DNA from: Exiguobacterium sp. Helios
GTDB lineage: Bacteria; Bacillota; Bacilli; Exiguobacteriales; Exiguobacteriaceae
Direction: 5' to 3'
NCBI RefSeq assembly: GCF_014524545.1
Contig: NZ_CP053557.1
Location: forward strand, 1,947,501-2,011,500
DNA: 64,000 bases
Shown here: positions 1-9,544 of the stretch, piece by piece
Position numbering within the stretch: position 1 is the stretch's first letter
How the letters are laid out: every line of letters begins with the position of its first letter
Program-made: the position numbers and the translations under genes
Notes under the pieces: model-generated
What the model saw: the letters and a program-made list of their open reading frames with translations, nothing else
What the model was told of the DNA's origin: nothing
The model's database searches: none

Positions 1-318
1 GGCGGCTTCGTCGGCGGTCTTGTAACGGCTTCCGCACTCGTCTTGATCTTGCTTGCCTTTGATATCAAGACGCTTCGGCAAATCCTGCCCGTCGATTATA
101 AACAGATGACAGCTATCGGGATGTTGATTTCCGTCCTGACAGCGTCAGGTGCCCTGTTGTTCAACAAACCATTTTTCACACATGCCCACGACTATTTTAA
201 TTTGCCGCTGTTCGGAAAAACGTCCTTACATACGGCGATGCTGTTCGACTTAGGCGTGTATCTTGTCGTCGTCGGTGTGACGATGACGATTATTCAAACG
301 ATTGGGGAGAGTGATTAA
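1..318 (+). CDS. mrpB: Mrp antiporter subunit B, 3' part
   Basis: The reading frame is open from the first base, so the gene starts before the window. The visible C-terminal part has hydrophobic segments and ends in a membrane helix rich in V, T and I, as in the MnhB domain of Mrp/Mnh antiporters. These multi-subunit complexes exchange Na+ for H+ across the cytoplasmic membrane and support pH and salt homeostasis. It lies 3 bp before mrpC, and the C-D-E-F-G order that follows makes the assignment firm. The N-terminus cannot be seen. Confidence 0.85.
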   Translation, partial: GGFVGGLVTASALVLILLAFDIKTLRQILPVDYKQMTAIGMLISVLTASGALLFNKPFFTHAHDYFNLPLFGKTSLHTAMLFDLGVYLVVVGVTMTIIQTIGESD

Positions 319-321
319 CGC

Positions 322-663
322 ATGGAAATCATCATGGCGATTGCAGCAGGCATCCTGACGATGTGTGCTGTGTATCTCATTCTTTCAAAAAGTGTCTTAC
401 GGATCATCATCGGAACGGGTTTACTCAGTCACGCCGCTCATTTGCTCGTCATGACGATGGGCGGTTTGAAGACTGGTGCCGCTCCCGTCCTCAAAGACGG
501 AGTCACCCAGTATACGGACCCACTGCCACAAGCGCTTGTCTTGACGGCTATCGTCATCAGCTTTGGGGTGACCGCATTTTTCCTTGTCCTTGCTTATCGG
601 GCTTATCAGGAACTGGGAACAGACAATCTGGAGGAAATGAAAGGAACCGATACGCATGATTAA
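322..663 (+). CDS. mrpC: Mrp antiporter subunit C
   Basis: This 113-residue protein has three predicted membrane helices and the usual length of MrpC/MnhC, a homologue of NuoK of complex I. The central stretch [16 protein letters not shown] and the loop [15 protein letters not shown] are typical of the family. It starts 3 bp after mrpB and overlaps the start of mrpD by 8 bp, so translation is likely coupled. The subunit belongs to the membrane part of the Na+/H+ antiporter. Confidence 0.93.
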   Translation: MEIIMAIAAGILTMCAVYLILSKSVLRIIIGTGLLSHAAHLLVMTMGGLKTGAAPVLKDGVTQYTDPLPQALVLTAIVISFGVTAFFLVLAYRAYQELGTDNLEEMKGTDTHD

Positions 664-2140
664 TTTACCGTTACTACCGCTTTTGATTCCACTTATCACC
701 GGGGTCATCTTGATGCTGTTTCCGAGTCGTCTCCGTCTGCAACGGACGCTTTCACTCGTCTCGACCTTCTTGACCATCGTTGCAGCCGTCTATCTCGTTT
801 ACAGTATCCGCCAAGATGGCATTCTGACCGTCACACTTGGTAGTTGGCCGGCTCCGTTCGGTATCACTCTCGTGTCGGATATGTTATCAGCCTTGCTCGT
901 CCTGACGACCAGCTTACTTGTCTTTTTTGTCGTCTGGTATTCGATCTATTATTTGTCGGATCTGCATCAACGGTTTTACTATTACATCGCCGTCCAGTTT
1001 TTACTCGTCGGTGTCAACGGTGCCTTCACGACAGGTGATATTTTCAACATGTTCGTCTTTTTCGAAGTGTTTCTGATTTCGTCTTACGTCTTGATTGTTC
1101 TTGGAGGCAAGCCGGCCCAACTTCGGGAGTCGCTGAAGTATTTGTTGATTAACGTCATTTCATCCGCATTGTTCGTCATGACGGTTGCCTTTTTATATGG
1201 TGTCATCGGTTCCCTGAGTATGGCCGATATTTCACAAAAGATTACTGAAATCAATCAACCCGGTATCCTCAGTGTCATCGCGGTTCTGTTTTTAATTGTC
1301 TTTGGCTTAAAGGGTGCCATCTTCCCGTTGTACTTTTGGCTTCCCGGCTCCTACCAAGTACCACCGACACCTGTTCTCGCACTGTTTGGTGCATTACTGA
1401 CGAAAGTCGGTGTCTACGGGATCTTGCGGACATACAGCCTGTTTTTTTCGCACCAGCAAGAGTTTACGCACCAAATTCTCGGGTGGCTTGCACTGGCAAC
1501 AATCATCATTGGTGTCATCGGTGCGCTGGCGACACGTGACGTCAAACAGATCTTAATCTACAACATCATCGTCGCAGTCGGTGTCATCTTATACGGTGTC
1601 TCCGTCATGACCCGTCAGTCGCTCGAAGGAGCAGTGTTCTACCTGGTCCATGACATGTTGATCAAGGCGGCCTTATTCCTGCTGATCGGCGTCATGATTG
1701 GTATTGCCGGATCAAGTCGTCTAAAAGACATGGGCGGCATGATCAAAGACTATCCCTTACTCGGATGGACGTATTTCATCGCTGCATTGTCGCTCGCCGG
1801 AATTCCGCCACTCAGCGGTTTCATCGGAAAACTGCTCATCGTCCGGGGTGGTTTCGAAGCCGGGGATTTAGTCGGTCCATTCGTCGTCTTGATTTCAAGT
1901 CTGCTCGTGCTCTATTCCGTGATGCAGATTTTCATCCGTGGATTCTGGGGAACACCGAAAACCTACAGTGGTCCGAAACACCACCTGATGAAGCAGTTGC
2001 TCGCACCGGCATTCGTTTTGGTTGGAATTACCGTTTTGTACGGTATCGGAACGGAAGCGGTCCGGCCGTTCATCTCGCAGGCGGTCGATCCACTTGTCGA
2101 CCCCTCAATCTATATTCAAGCTGTACTGAAGGAGGATTAA
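656..2140 (+). CDS. mrpD: Mrp antiporter subunit D (proton-channel subunit)
   Basis: A 494-residue polytopic membrane protein of the NuoL/M/N-like family, the normal length for MrpD. A glutamate at residue 137 in NMFVFFEVF matches the conserved helix-5 glutamate needed for proton translocation in this family. Conserved charged helices such as [17 protein letters not shown] and [14 protein letters not shown] follow. The gene overlaps mrpC by 8 bp and ends 3 bp before mrpE. Together with MrpA it is expected to form the ion-conducting core. The sequence shows no disruption. Confidence 0.95.
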   Translation: MINLPLLPLLIPLITGVILMLFPSRLRLQRTLSLVSTFLTIVAAVYLVYSIRQDGILTVTLGSWPAPFGITLVSDMLSALLVLTTSLLVFFVVWYSIYYLSDLHQRFYYYIAVQFLLVGVNGAFTTGDIFNMFVFFEVFLISSYVLIVLGGKPAQLRESLKYLLINVISSALFVMTVAFLYGVIGSLSMADISQKITEINQPGILSVIAVLFLIVFGLKGAIFPLYFWLPGSYQVPPTPVLALFGALLTKVGVYGILRTYSLFFSHQQEFTHQILGWLALATIIIGVIGALATRDVKQILIYNIIVAVGVILYGVSVMTRQSLEGAVFYLVHDMLIKAALFLLIGVMIGIAGSSRLKDMGGMIKDYPLLGWTYFIAALSLAGIPPLSGFIGKLLIVRGGFEAGDLVGPFVVLISSLLVLYSVMQIFIRGFWGTPKTYSGPKHHLMKQLLAPAFVLVGITVLYGIGTEAVRPFISQAVDPLVDPSIYIQAVLKED

Positions 2141-2143
2141 CCC

Positions 2144-2620
2144 ATGCCATTTCAGTTATTACTCAACATCTTGCTTGCGTTCCTCTGGATGTTTCTTGCT
2201 AACTCCTTCTCGGCGTCATCGTTCATCATCGGCTATTTACTAGGATTGATTGCGATGTTCGCGATGCGACGGGGTTTCAGCAGCCGGTTTTATCTCGGAC
2301 CGTTCATCGCCTTGATCCGACTTTTCATTCGTTTTTTATATGAACTGGTTGTTGCGAACCTTCAGGTGCTGTCCATCATCCTGAAACCGCGTCTTGATAT
2401 TAAGCCCGGTATCTTTGCCTATGAAACCGAACTCGAACACAATTGGCAAATTACATTGCTATCGATGCTGATTACGTTGACACCGGGGACATTGGTCGTC
2501 GATATTTCGGACGATAACAAAACGTTGTACATTCATGCCCTACACATGCCGGAGGCGGATGATGCCGTCGCCTCGATCCGCAACAGTTTTGAGAAAGCCA
2601 TCTTGGAGGTGAGCCGCTAA
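2144..2620 (+). CDS. mrpE: Mrp antiporter subunit E
   Basis: This 158-residue protein has two or three N-terminal membrane helices and a soluble C-terminal half containing LTPGTLVVDIS, the conserved Thr-Pro-Gly segment of MrpE/MnhE. The length is normal. It starts 3 bp after mrpD, and its stop shares one base with the mrpF start. In studied Mrp systems MrpE is needed for full complex assembly and activity. Confidence 0.94.
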   Translation: MPFQLLLNILLAFLWMFLANSFSASSFIIGYLLGLIAMFAMRRGFSSRFYLGPFIALIRLFIRFLYELVVANLQVLSIILKPRLDIKPGIFAYETELEHNWQITLLSMLITLTPGTLVVDISDDNKTLYIHALHMPEADDAVASIRNSFEKAILEVSR

Positions 2621-2904
2621 TGTTAGAGATGTTACTATTCATCGCTTTAGGAGGCGTCTTTCTATCCATGCTCGGTTTATTTTACCGGGTCATCAAAGGA
2701 CCATCCGTAGCTGACCGGGTCATCGCTCTCGACTCGATCGGGATCAGCTTGATTTCCGTCGTCGGTCTCGTATCCATCATCCTTCGGACAAGCGACTATC
2801 TTGAAGTCATTTTATTGATTGGGATATTAGCTTTCATCGGGACCGTCGCCTTCTCTAAATTCATCGAGAAAGGAGAGATCATCGAACGTGACCGCAATCA
2901 GTGA
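2620..2904 (+). CDS. mrpF: Mrp antiporter subunit F
   Basis: A 94-residue protein with three membrane helices and the family signature YRVIKGPSVADRVIALD after the first helix, typical of MrpF/MnhF. The start codon shares a base with the mrpE stop, and the 3' end overlaps mrpG by 17 bp, so the last three genes are tightly coupled. It is a small membrane subunit of the Na+/H+ antiporter. Confidence 0.94.
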   Translation: MLEMLLFIALGGVFLSMLGLFYRVIKGPSVADRVIALDSIGISLISVVGLVSIILRTSDYLEVILLIGILAFIGTVAFSKFIEKGEIIERDRNQ

Positions 2905-3268
2905 TTATTTTGTAGCCGCCTTTGCGTTGATCGGGGCATTTTTCAGCCTCGTGACGGCACTTGGCCTTATCCGGTTACCTGACCTCTACACGCGCGCGCA
3001 TGCCGCCTCTAAGAGTGCGACACTCGGCGTCATGAGCATCCTCATTGGCGTCATCATCTATTTCGTCGTGGAAGATGGATTTTTCTCTTCCCGCGTCCTG
3101 CTCGGAATTCTGTTTGTTTTGATTACAGCACCAATCGGCGGACATTTAATTGCCCGCGCCGCCTATTACAGTGATGTTCCGTTGTGGAAAGGATCTGTTC
3201 AAGATGACCTTGCCAAAAATCCGGAACATGTCACTCCTAAAAAACGGTCCGGTCCAAAACTAAAATGA
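2888..3268 (+). CDS. mrpG: Mrp antiporter subunit G
   Basis: A 126-residue protein with three membrane helices and the MrpG/MnhG segment LGLIRLPDLYTRAHAASKSA. The start is a GTG inside mrpF, with the ribosome site AAAGGAG upstream within mrpF. A polar lysine-rich tail ends the protein. This is the last gene of the operon, and a terminator hairpin follows about 40 bp downstream. Confidence 0.93.
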   Translation: MTAISDYFVAAFALIGAFFSLVTALGLIRLPDLYTRAHAASKSATLGVMSILIGVIIYFVVEDGFFSSRVLLGILFVLITAPIGGHLIARAAYYSDVPLWKGSVQDDLAKNPEHVTPKKRSGPKLK

Positions 3269-3301
3269 GTGGACTTTTTTTACTAAACTAGACGAGTATA
3301 C

Positions 3302-3352
3302 AAAAAATGGATGCCCCCGTTCACTTAACGTGAAGGGTTGGCATCCGTTTTT
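3302..3352. terminator. bidirectional terminator between mrpG and nsrR
   Basis: Inverted repeat GGATGCC/GGCATCC with extra inner pairs is flanked by A-rich DNA on the left and T-rich DNA on the right. It can end the mrp transcript (+) and the nsrR transcript (-), and it overlaps the last codons of nsrR. Confidence 0.85.
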
Positions 3353-3771
3353 GCAAATAACAAGTTCAGTTCGTATGGGTTTTTGAGTAGTTCGGCTAAT
3401 GTATGTTGTTCCAGTTCACGGATAAAGGCGCGCAACGCACGACCGAGAATCCCTTTGAGTTGACATTGAGGTTCGATGACACAATGCCCGTCTGCCGCAA
3501 AACATTCGACGATATCCATCGGCTCCATCTCACGAACGACTTTCCCAATATTGATTTCTTCCGGATCGCGAATTAACCGAAGACCCCCAGTCCGTCCACG
3601 TGTCGATTCCACGTACCCGAGCCTCGTTAATTGTTGCGTGACTTTCATTAAATGATTGGAAGATATCCCATAATGATTGGCAATCGTCGGCATCGGTGTC
3701 ACTTCTTCGCGATGAATACCTAAATAGATCAGAACGCGGAGTCCATAGTCTGTATATTGAGTGATTCGCAT
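3325..3771 (-). CDS. nsrR: Rrf2-family regulator, NsrR-like
   Basis: This 148-residue protein begins MRITQYTDYGLRVLIYLG, a typical Rrf2 winged-helix start. The ATG at 3771 is chosen because GGAGAGG sits just upstream; a longer frame up to 3825 lacks such support. Three cysteines at about 90, 97 and 103 (CFAADGHC, then EPQC) match the Fe-S ligand pattern of NsrR, the nitric-oxide-sensing repressor of hmp and related genes. The recognition helix region contains SSNHLMKVTQQL. It stands alone, convergent with the mrp operon, and no hmp or nitrite gene is nearby, so its targets are elsewhere. The NsrR subtype is inferred from the cysteine spacing. Confidence 0.85.
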   Translation of the reverse strand: MRITQYTDYGLRVLIYLGIHREEVTPMPTIANHYGISSNHLMKVTQQLTRLGYVESTRGRTGGLRLIRDPEEINIGKVVREMEPMDIVECFAADGHCVIEPQCQLKGILGRALRAFIRELEQHTLAELLKNPYELNLLFAKTDANPSR

Positions 3772-3921
3772 TGCATTCCTCTCCATTCTCTGTTCATGGA
3801 ACCCGTTTAAAATCCCACTTAACACTGTTGTTACATCGTATCATGTTCGATACCAATCGAAAAAAAAGAATGTGCTTTTATGAGTATACGTAACGGAAAG
3901 CGATTTAGATGTCATCTGAAC

Positions 3922-3957
3922 AAAAAAAGTCAATTTCCTGAAAAGGAAACTGACTTT
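3922..3957 (-). terminator. terminator after the glycerophosphodiesterase gene
   Basis: Stem AGTCAATTTCC paired with GGAAACTGACT and, on the minus strand, a run of seven T. It lies a few bases beyond the stop at 3966. Confidence 0.85.
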
Positions 3958-3965
3958 CGGGGAAG

Positions 3966-4856
3966 TTATTTCTTTTTTGGGTGTTGCAATACTTCGTTAA
4001 ATCGATCGGCGAAGTTCGTGAAGACGCCAGTTACACCGTAATCGAGCATCCGTTTCATATCTACTTTCTCATTGACGGTATACGGATGCAGTAACAACCC
4101 TGCACTTCGGATTTGTCTGGTGTTTTCTCGTGTCAATGATTTAAAAGATGGTCCGACGCCAACCGCATAAGACTTGATGGCTTTTAATGTATTTGGAGTC
4201 ATATCCGTCATTTGCGGTGCCTCAAGAAGCTGGACGAGCGGAAGTTTCGGATCTAATTGCTTCACCTTCAACAAGCTGTCCCGACTGAACGATTGAATCA
4301 TGACTTGTCCCGGTTTGACCTGCTTGCTCGATAATCCGTGACGTCGTAACGTATCTAATAGTTTTTTCTCCATCCCCGGGTAAACCTCCGGTGATTTCGT
4401 CTCGATATAGTAATTGGCTTGTTTGCCGTACCGGTTAAAAATTTCGTTTAACGTCGGCACTTTCAATCCCTTATATGTTTTCTTCGCATAGGCCGGATAG
4501 GATTCGTTAAACCAGCTGCCGGCATCGAGGCGTTTGATTTGCGCGAGTGTTTGATCCTTGACGGCGCCGGTACCATTTGTCGTCCGATCGACCGTCTCGT
4601 CATGCATCGCAATCAACTGACCGTCCTTCGTCATTTGTAAGTCAATCTCAATATAATCGGCTTTGAATTTTTTATGACCCATCTCATATGCGGTCATCGT
4701 ATGTTCCGGTGCATACCCGGATGCTCCGCGGTGAGCAATGTTGACAATCCGGTTTGGATCGAGCAGTCCTTTTGCTTTCCCCGCTGCTTCAATGCTCGTT
4801 GTGCTGCTTGCGACAATCATTCCCGCGACTACCGTGACACCGATTTGTTTCAACAT
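3966..4856 (-). CDS. secreted glycerophosphodiester phosphodiesterase
   Basis: A 296-residue GDPD-family protein. Residues 1-24 form a signal peptide (KQI, hydrophobic VTVVAGMIVASS, then cleavage near IEA-AG). The catalytic start NIAHRGASGYAPEHT carries the HR pair and the metal glutamate pattern. ADYIEIDLQMTKDG and MHDETVDRTTNGTG supply further metal and acid-base residues. It should hydrolyse glycerophosphodiesters outside the membrane to glycerol-3-phosphate and an alcohol, like GlpQ. The ATG at 4856 has GGGGGAACC upstream. The gene is monocistronic with its own terminator. Substrate range (lipid head groups or teichoic acid) cannot be read from the sequence. Confidence 0.9.
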   Translation of the reverse strand: MLKQIGVTVVAGMIVASSTTSIEAAGKAKGLLDPNRIVNIAHRGASGYAPEHTMTAYEMGHKKFKADYIEIDLQMTKDGQLIAMHDETVDRTTNGTGAVKDQTLAQIKRLDAGSWFNESYPAYAKKTYKGLKVPTLNEIFNRYGKQANYYIETKSPEVYPGMEKKLLDTLRRHGLSSKQVKPGQVMIQSFSRDSLLKVKQLDPKLPLVQLLEAPQMTDMTPNTLKAIKSYAVGVGPSFKSLTRENTRQIRSAGLLLHPYTVNEKVDMKRMLDYGVTGVFTNFADRFNEVLQHPKKK

Positions 4857-4984
4857 TCATGGTTCCCCCTTTGAAGTAACGTACAGATGTATCTTATCGG
4901 CTTTCAATGAAGGATTTATGAATTCCATGTAATCTTCTGTTTAGATTCGATGACAGAGTTGTCATATCCGCTCAATCCGGTACA

Positions 4985-5020
4985 CAAAAACTCCCTGCTT
5001 CAGTTACAGAAACAGGGAGC
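4985..5020 (-). terminator. terminator of odhAB
   Basis: Stem CTCCCTG/CAGGGAG with a T-run on the minus strand, 13 bp after the odhB stop. Confidence 0.85.
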
Positions 5021-5032
5021 AGGAATATTCGA

Positions 5033-6286
5033 TTAGGCTTCAAAGATCAATGATTCCGGATCTTCGAGCAAATCTTTGATGTGCTTCAGGAAAGTCACGG
5101 CTTCTTTCCCGTCAACGATCCGGTGATCATAGGAAAGCGCGACATACATCATCGGACGGTTTTCCATCCGCTCGGCGTCGATGGCGATCGGACGCAGGTT
5201 GATTGCATGCATTCCGAGAATCGCAACTTGCGGTCCGTTGAGGATTGGTGTCGACATCAATGAACCAAACGTTCCACCGTTTGTAATCGTAAATGTCCCG
5301 CCTGTCAAATCCGATAAACCGAGTTTGTTGTCCCGGGCTTTGACCGCCAGATTGATGATATCTTTTTCGATTTCACCGAAGTTCTTTTTATCAGCGTCAC
5401 GTACGACCGGTACAACTAAACCATCCGGTGCTGAAACCGCAATTCCGATATCATAGAATTTCTTGAGCACGATTTCGTCTCCTTGAATTTCGGCATTCAA
5501 ATATGGCATTTTTTTCAAAGCGGCGACGGCTGCTTTTGTGAAGAACGACATGAAACCGAGTTTGACTTCATTGTCCTTGACGAATTTTTCTTGGCGGCGT
5601 TTCCGTAACGACATCACAGCAGACATATCGATTTCATTGAACGTCGTCAACATTGCCGCTGTTTGTTGCACTTCGACTAAGCGATTGGCAATTGTTTTAC
5701 GGCGGCGCGACATTTTAATCCGTTCTTCCGGTTTGCCAGGGGCAACAGCAGGCGGTGCGGCTTGCGGTGCCGGAGCTTGTGGTGCTTTTGCTTGTTCGCG
5801 TGGTGCGACTTCAAATGTCGCAACGTCCTGCACACGAATGCGACCGAGTGGATCTTGTGTCGCGACTTGCGCTAAATCAATTCCTTTTTCACGTGCCATT
5901 TTCCGGGCAGCGGGTGAAGCGATTGGACGATCGGCGCGTGACGTCGCTTCTGTTGCTGCGACGGCTGCCGGTTGTTCTTTTTTCGGTTCTTGTGCAACAG
6001 GTGTTTCTTTTTGTTCAGGTGCTGGAGCTGCTTCTGTCGGTTGTGCCGCTTCTCCACCTGCTGTAATGATAGCAATCGTTTCTCCGACGCGGACTGTATC
6101 CCCTTCGGCAGCCATTACTTCAGACAGAATTCCAGCTTCGTCAGACGGTACTTCGATGTTGACTTTATCTGTCTCCAGTTCGACGATGGCTTCCCCTTTT
6201 TCTACCTGATCGCCGGGCTGTTTTAACCACGATGCGACCGTACCTTCCGTAATCGATTCTGCAAGTTCTGGCACTTTGATTTCCAT
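5033..6286 (-). CDS. odhB: 2-oxoglutarate dehydrogenase E2 (dihydrolipoyl succinyltransferase)
   Basis: At 417 residues this is a normal-length SucB/OdhB. Residues 1-75 are a lipoyl domain with the lipoyl-lysine motif [11 protein letters not shown]. An Ala/Pro/Glu-rich linker follows, then a peripheral-subunit-binding domain around 122-160 ([15 protein letters not shown]). The acyltransferase domain ends with the catalytic [13 protein letters not shown]. The enzyme transfers succinyl groups from the E1 subunit to CoA in the TCA cycle. It lies 51 bp after odhA in one operon. No E3 (lpd) gene follows, so E3 must come from elsewhere, as in Bacillus. Confidence 0.96.
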   Translation of the reverse strand: MEIKVPELAESITEGTVASWLKQPGDQVEKGEAIVELETDKVNIEVPSDEAGILSEVMAAEGDTVRVGETIAIITAGGEAAQPTEAAPAPEQKETPVAQEPKKEQPAAVAATEATSRADRPIASPAARKMAREKGIDLAQVATQDPLGRIRVQDVATFEVAPREQAKAPQAPAPQAAPPAVAPGKPEERIKMSRRRKTIANRLVEVQQTAAMLTTFNEIDMSAVMSLRKRRQEKFVKDNEVKLGFMSFFTKAAVAALKKMPYLNAEIQGDEIVLKKFYDIGIAVSAPDGLVVPVVRDADKKNFGEIEKDIINLAVKARDNKLGLSDLTGGTFTITNGGTFGSLMSTPILNGPQVAILGMHAINLRPIAIDAERMENRPMMYVALSYDHRIVDGKEAVTFLKHIKDLLEDPESLIFEA

Positions 6287-6337
6287 GTTAATTCGTCCCC
6301 CTAAGACTTTTCGTGTTTGACCCCACTTGATTTTAGA

Positions 6338-9202
6338 TTAGACATTTGTTTCGGAAGTAGCTGATGTGCTTGGTTGATCGACTGTCGTTCGTGTCAAAGC
6401 TTCTGTCAGGATTCGCGCCTGTTCGACTTTGTGCCCTGTCGGATCACCTTCCGCTGTACTCGAACGTCGACGACGACCGATGTAACGGACGGTTGTGATT
6501 CCGTTGATAGCAACTGATTCAAGACGTGGCTCGATGTATGTCCAGGCTCCCATGTTTTTCGGTTCTTCCTGAACCCAGACAAATTCACCGACATTCGGAT
6601 AACGTTCCAACAACGCGTTTAACTGTTTGGCCGGGAATGGATAAATTTCTTCAATCCGTACGATGTGCAACCAGTTGAAATCATCGTCTGATTTCGAGAC
6701 GGCTTCTGCCAAGTCAATTGCAACTTTTCCGCTGCAGAAGACAATCCGCTCAACCTGTTCCGGTGTTTGTCCCAAACCATCCTGTTCGACAATCCGTTTG
6801 AATGAACCGTCTGTCAGTTCAGATAAATCGGACGTCGCGAGTGGATGGCGGAGTAAACTTTTCGGTGTCATGACGACTAGCGGACGTACTTCTTCTTTTC
6901 CAAGAATCGCGGCTTGACGGCGAAGCAGATGGAAGTACTGTGCCGCACTTGAAACATTGGCGACTGTCCAGTTCTTTTCGCCTGATAACGTCAAGAACCG
7001 CTCCAATCGGCCACTTGAGTGCTCCGGCCCTTGTCCTTCGTATCCATGCGGTAATAGCATGACAAGTCCGGACGTCTGCCCCCATTTTGCACGGCTTGCC
7101 GAGATGAACTGATCAAAGATGACTTGACCGGAGTTTGCGAAGTCGCCGTACTGGGCTTCCCATAAAACAAGTGTTTCCGGCGCAAAGACGTTATAGCCGT
7201 ATTCGAATCCGAGAACGCCTGCTTCCGATAATGGACTGTTGTATACAGCAAACGATGCTGTTGCTGACTTCAGACTGTGCATCGGTGAAAACGATTTGCC
7301 GGTCTTCACATCATTCAGATTAATGTTTCGTTGGGCAAATGTTCCCCGTTCCGAATCCTGACCACTTAATCGAATCGGTGTGCCATCGGAAAGAATTGAA
7401 GCAAATGCCAATGTTTCGGCATGACCCCAGTCGATGCCGTTTTTCGTCGTCAACGCATCCGTGCGGCGTTTCAGGACTTTCTCAAGTTTATGGAAAACGT
7501 TAAATCCACTCGGCCACTCGAGGAGTTGCTCGTTATAGTCCGTCAATTTCTCGACCGCAACCCCTGTCTCGATGTGCGGGACTCCTTTGAAGACGACATC
7601 CGGCATGACTCCGCCGTATTCTTTTTCCACATTCGGGACTTTCTCCCGGGCCGCTTTCATCATCTCATTGATGTCAGCTTCAATCTTCGTCACATCTTCT
7701 TTTGCGACATCGCCCTGTTCTACCAGTTGCTTGGCATACAGAACGCGTGCTGAATCATGTTTATGGATTAAATCGTAGAGAACGGGATTCGTATTCATCG
7801 GCTCATCCATCTCGTTATGTCCGAAGCGACGATACCCGATCAAGTCAATCAAAACGTCCTTGTTGAATGTTGCACGGTATTCGCTAGCGAGCAATGCTAC
7901 GGCCAGACAACTTTCCGGTTCATCCGCGTTGACGTGGAAAACAGGAATCTCGTAGCCTTTTGCCAAATCACTCGAATAGCGTGTTGAACGGGAATCAGTC
8001 GGTTCTGTCGTAAAACCAATCGTATTGTTGGCAATGATATGAATCGTTCCGCCCGTATTGTATCCTTTTAAGTTAGTTAAATTAAGCGTTTCAGCAACAA
8101 TCCCCTGTCCCGGGAACGCAGCATCACCGTGAATAAGAATGGCAGCCGCTTTTCCCTGTTCCTGACGAGGTGCTCCTTTTTGTGAGCGGTCGTCTTGCGC
8201 AGCCCGTGTAAACCCTTCGACGACAGGATCGACGAATTCAAGGTGAGACGGATTGTTGGCAAGCGTCATTCGAACGTTGCTCGATTGTTGCTCCATCTTC
8301 CGGTTTAATCCGAGGTGATACTTGACGTCCCCCGTCCAACCGTACGTGATCCCGATTGATCCTTCTGAGGGAACCAAATCATGGTTCGGCGCATGTTGGA
8401 ACTCTGCAAAAATCATTTCATATGGTTTTCCTAAAACGTGCGCTAAGACATTCAGTCGTCCCCGGTGCGCCATTCCGATGTTGATCGTTTCCGATCCGTT
8501 GGCAATCAGATGTCCAACAATCGTATCGAGTAACGGAACCATCGCATCAAGTCCTTCGATTGAAAAACGTTTTTGTCCAACGTATGTTTTATGCAAATAT
8601 TTCTCAAATAATTCGGTTTCCGCTAAACGTTTGAACAATTGCTTTTTTTGATCAATTGTCAGCTTAGCTGTCAATGCCCCTTGTTCAATCTTTTGCCGCA
8701 ACCATTTCTTTTCATCCAAGTCATCGACATGTTGAAATTCAACCGCTGCCGCCCCCGTGTACTGAGCCTTTAAGTGCTCGATTCCTTCAAAAGCATCTTG
8801 AAGATGAGCCGGTGGTTCTGGACAAACGAGTGTGACAGGCATGGCGCGTAAATCGGTTTCTGTCAATCCGAATTGACGGAGCTCGAGCAGTTCTGTTTCC
8901 CGTGGATGATCTTTGAGCGGATAAATATCAGCTGCAAGATGACCTTTCGCCCGAATCTGATCAGCTAATCGACTCGCGGCCAAATACTTTTCGAAATCTC
9001 CCGTTTCGACCGTTTGCTTCGTTACACGTTCTGAAACCGGAGCACCATTTTGTTCAAAATATGCCCGTGTTTCTTCATCGACTGAAGAAGCATCTTCTAA
9101 AAAGCGTTCATACAATTCAATGATGTACCCAAGGTTTGGTCCATAAAATGCTTGTTGGTCCTGGCTTGCCATGTACGGTTCCCCCCGTTTCATTCGTTTC
9201 AC
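6338..9202 (-). CDS. odhA: 2-oxoglutarate dehydrogenase E1
   Basis: A thiamine-diphosphate-dependent E1 of up to 954 residues. The N-terminus has FYGPNLGYIIELYERF. The ThDP/Mg site is in GDAAFPGQGIVAETLNL, and the C-terminal half holds the transketolase-like pyrimidine domain (HGYEGQGPEHSSGRLERFL). It decarboxylates 2-oxoglutarate and succinylates the E2 lipoyl domain. The start is uncertain: GTG at 9202, ATG at 9193 (AGGAG at good distance) or ATG at 9172 (GGGGGG upstream). A cre box lies 37 bp before the longest start, which suggests glucose repression. Confidence 0.96.
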   Translation of the reverse strand: MKRMKRGEPYMASQDQQAFYGPNLGYIIELYERFLEDASSVDEETRAYFEQNGAPVSERVTKQTVETGDFEKYLAASRLADQIRAKGHLAADIYPLKDHPRETELLELRQFGLTETDLRAMPVTLVCPEPPAHLQDAFEGIEHLKAQYTGAAAVEFQHVDDLDEKKWLRQKIEQGALTAKLTIDQKKQLFKRLAETELFEKYLHKTYVGQKRFSIEGLDAMVPLLDTIVGHLIANGSETINIGMAHRGRLNVLAHVLGKPYEMIFAEFQHAPNHDLVPSEGSIGITYGWTGDVKYHLGLNRKMEQQSSNVRMTLANNPSHLEFVDPVVEGFTRAAQDDRSQKGAPRQEQGKAAAILIHGDAAFPGQGIVAETLNLTNLKGYNTGGTIHIIANNTIGFTTEPTDSRSTRYSSDLAKGYEIPVFHVNADEPESCLAVALLASEYRATFNKDVLIDLIGYRRFGHNEMDEPMNTNPVLYDLIHKHDSARVLYAKQLVEQGDVAKEDVTKIEADINEMMKAAREKVPNVEKEYGGVMPDVVFKGVPHIETGVAVEKLTDYNEQLLEWPSGFNVFHKLEKVLKRRTDALTTKNGIDWGHAETLAFASILSDGTPIRLSGQDSERGTFAQRNINLNDVKTGKSFSPMHSLKSATASFAVYNSPLSEAGVLGFEYGYNVFAPETLVLWEAQYGDFANSGQVIFDQFISASRAKWGQTSGLVMLLPHGYEGQGPEHSSGRLERFLTLSGEKNWTVANVSSAAQYFHLLRRQAAILGKEEVRPLVVMTPKSLLRHPLATSDLSELTDGSFKRIVEQDGLGQTPEQVERIVFCSGKVAIDLAEAVSKSDDDFNWLHIVRIEEIYPFPAKQLNALLERYPNVGEFVWVQEEPKNMGAWTYIEPRLESVAINGITTVRYIGRRRRSSTAEGDPTGHKVEQARILTEALTRTTVDQPSTSATSETNV

Positions 9203-9238
9203 TCCTGTACTGCATCAGTACGTTTCCAGCTCTCTACC

Positions 9239-9252
9239 TGTTAGCGCTTTCA
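9239..9252 (-). promoter_or_regulatory. cre box (CcpA site) before odhA
   Basis: On the minus strand this reads TGAAAGCGCTAACA, a full match to the cre consensus TGWNANCGNTNWCA. It lies between a possible -35 TTGACA (9331-9336) and the odhA start, downstream of the presumed promoter, where CcpA would act as a roadblock. odhAB is catabolite-repressed in Bacillus. The rest of the 9203-9491 gap holds only this leader and an AT-rich stretch. Confidence 0.75.
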
Positions 9253-9491
9253 AATCATATGACATAAAAATTCGATAATCGTCATGTTCCTGACATTTCA
9301 TCCGAACATAACCCTTAACGAAGGCCTGTATGTCAAAAGTGTTTGCCTTAGTTATTATATTACTACTTCTTTTAGGTCAGTGCGTTTCGAATTCCCAATT
9401 TCTCCGTCACAAATGTATAAGTTTTTCTTATGACTGTACCCTGTGTTCTTTATGATTGAAACGTCTCTAGGCGAAAACAGGGGTTTTCATC

Positions 9492-9532
9492 AAAAAAAAG
9501 CAGGAATGACCTCCCTGAAGGTCATTCCTGCT
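9492..9532 (-). terminator. terminator of the amino-acid ABC operon
   Basis: Perfect stem GCAGGAATGACCT/AGGTCATTCCTGC followed on the minus strand by eight T, 13 bp after the ATPase stop. Confidence 0.93.
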
Positions 9533-9544
9533 TCATTTCATCAT

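Noticed and set aside
5538-6209. 223-residue open frame on the plus strand, opposite odhB
   Set aside because: It runs against the lipoyl and linker region of odhB and is Ala/Ser/Arg-rich, as expected from the antisense of an Ala/Pro linker.
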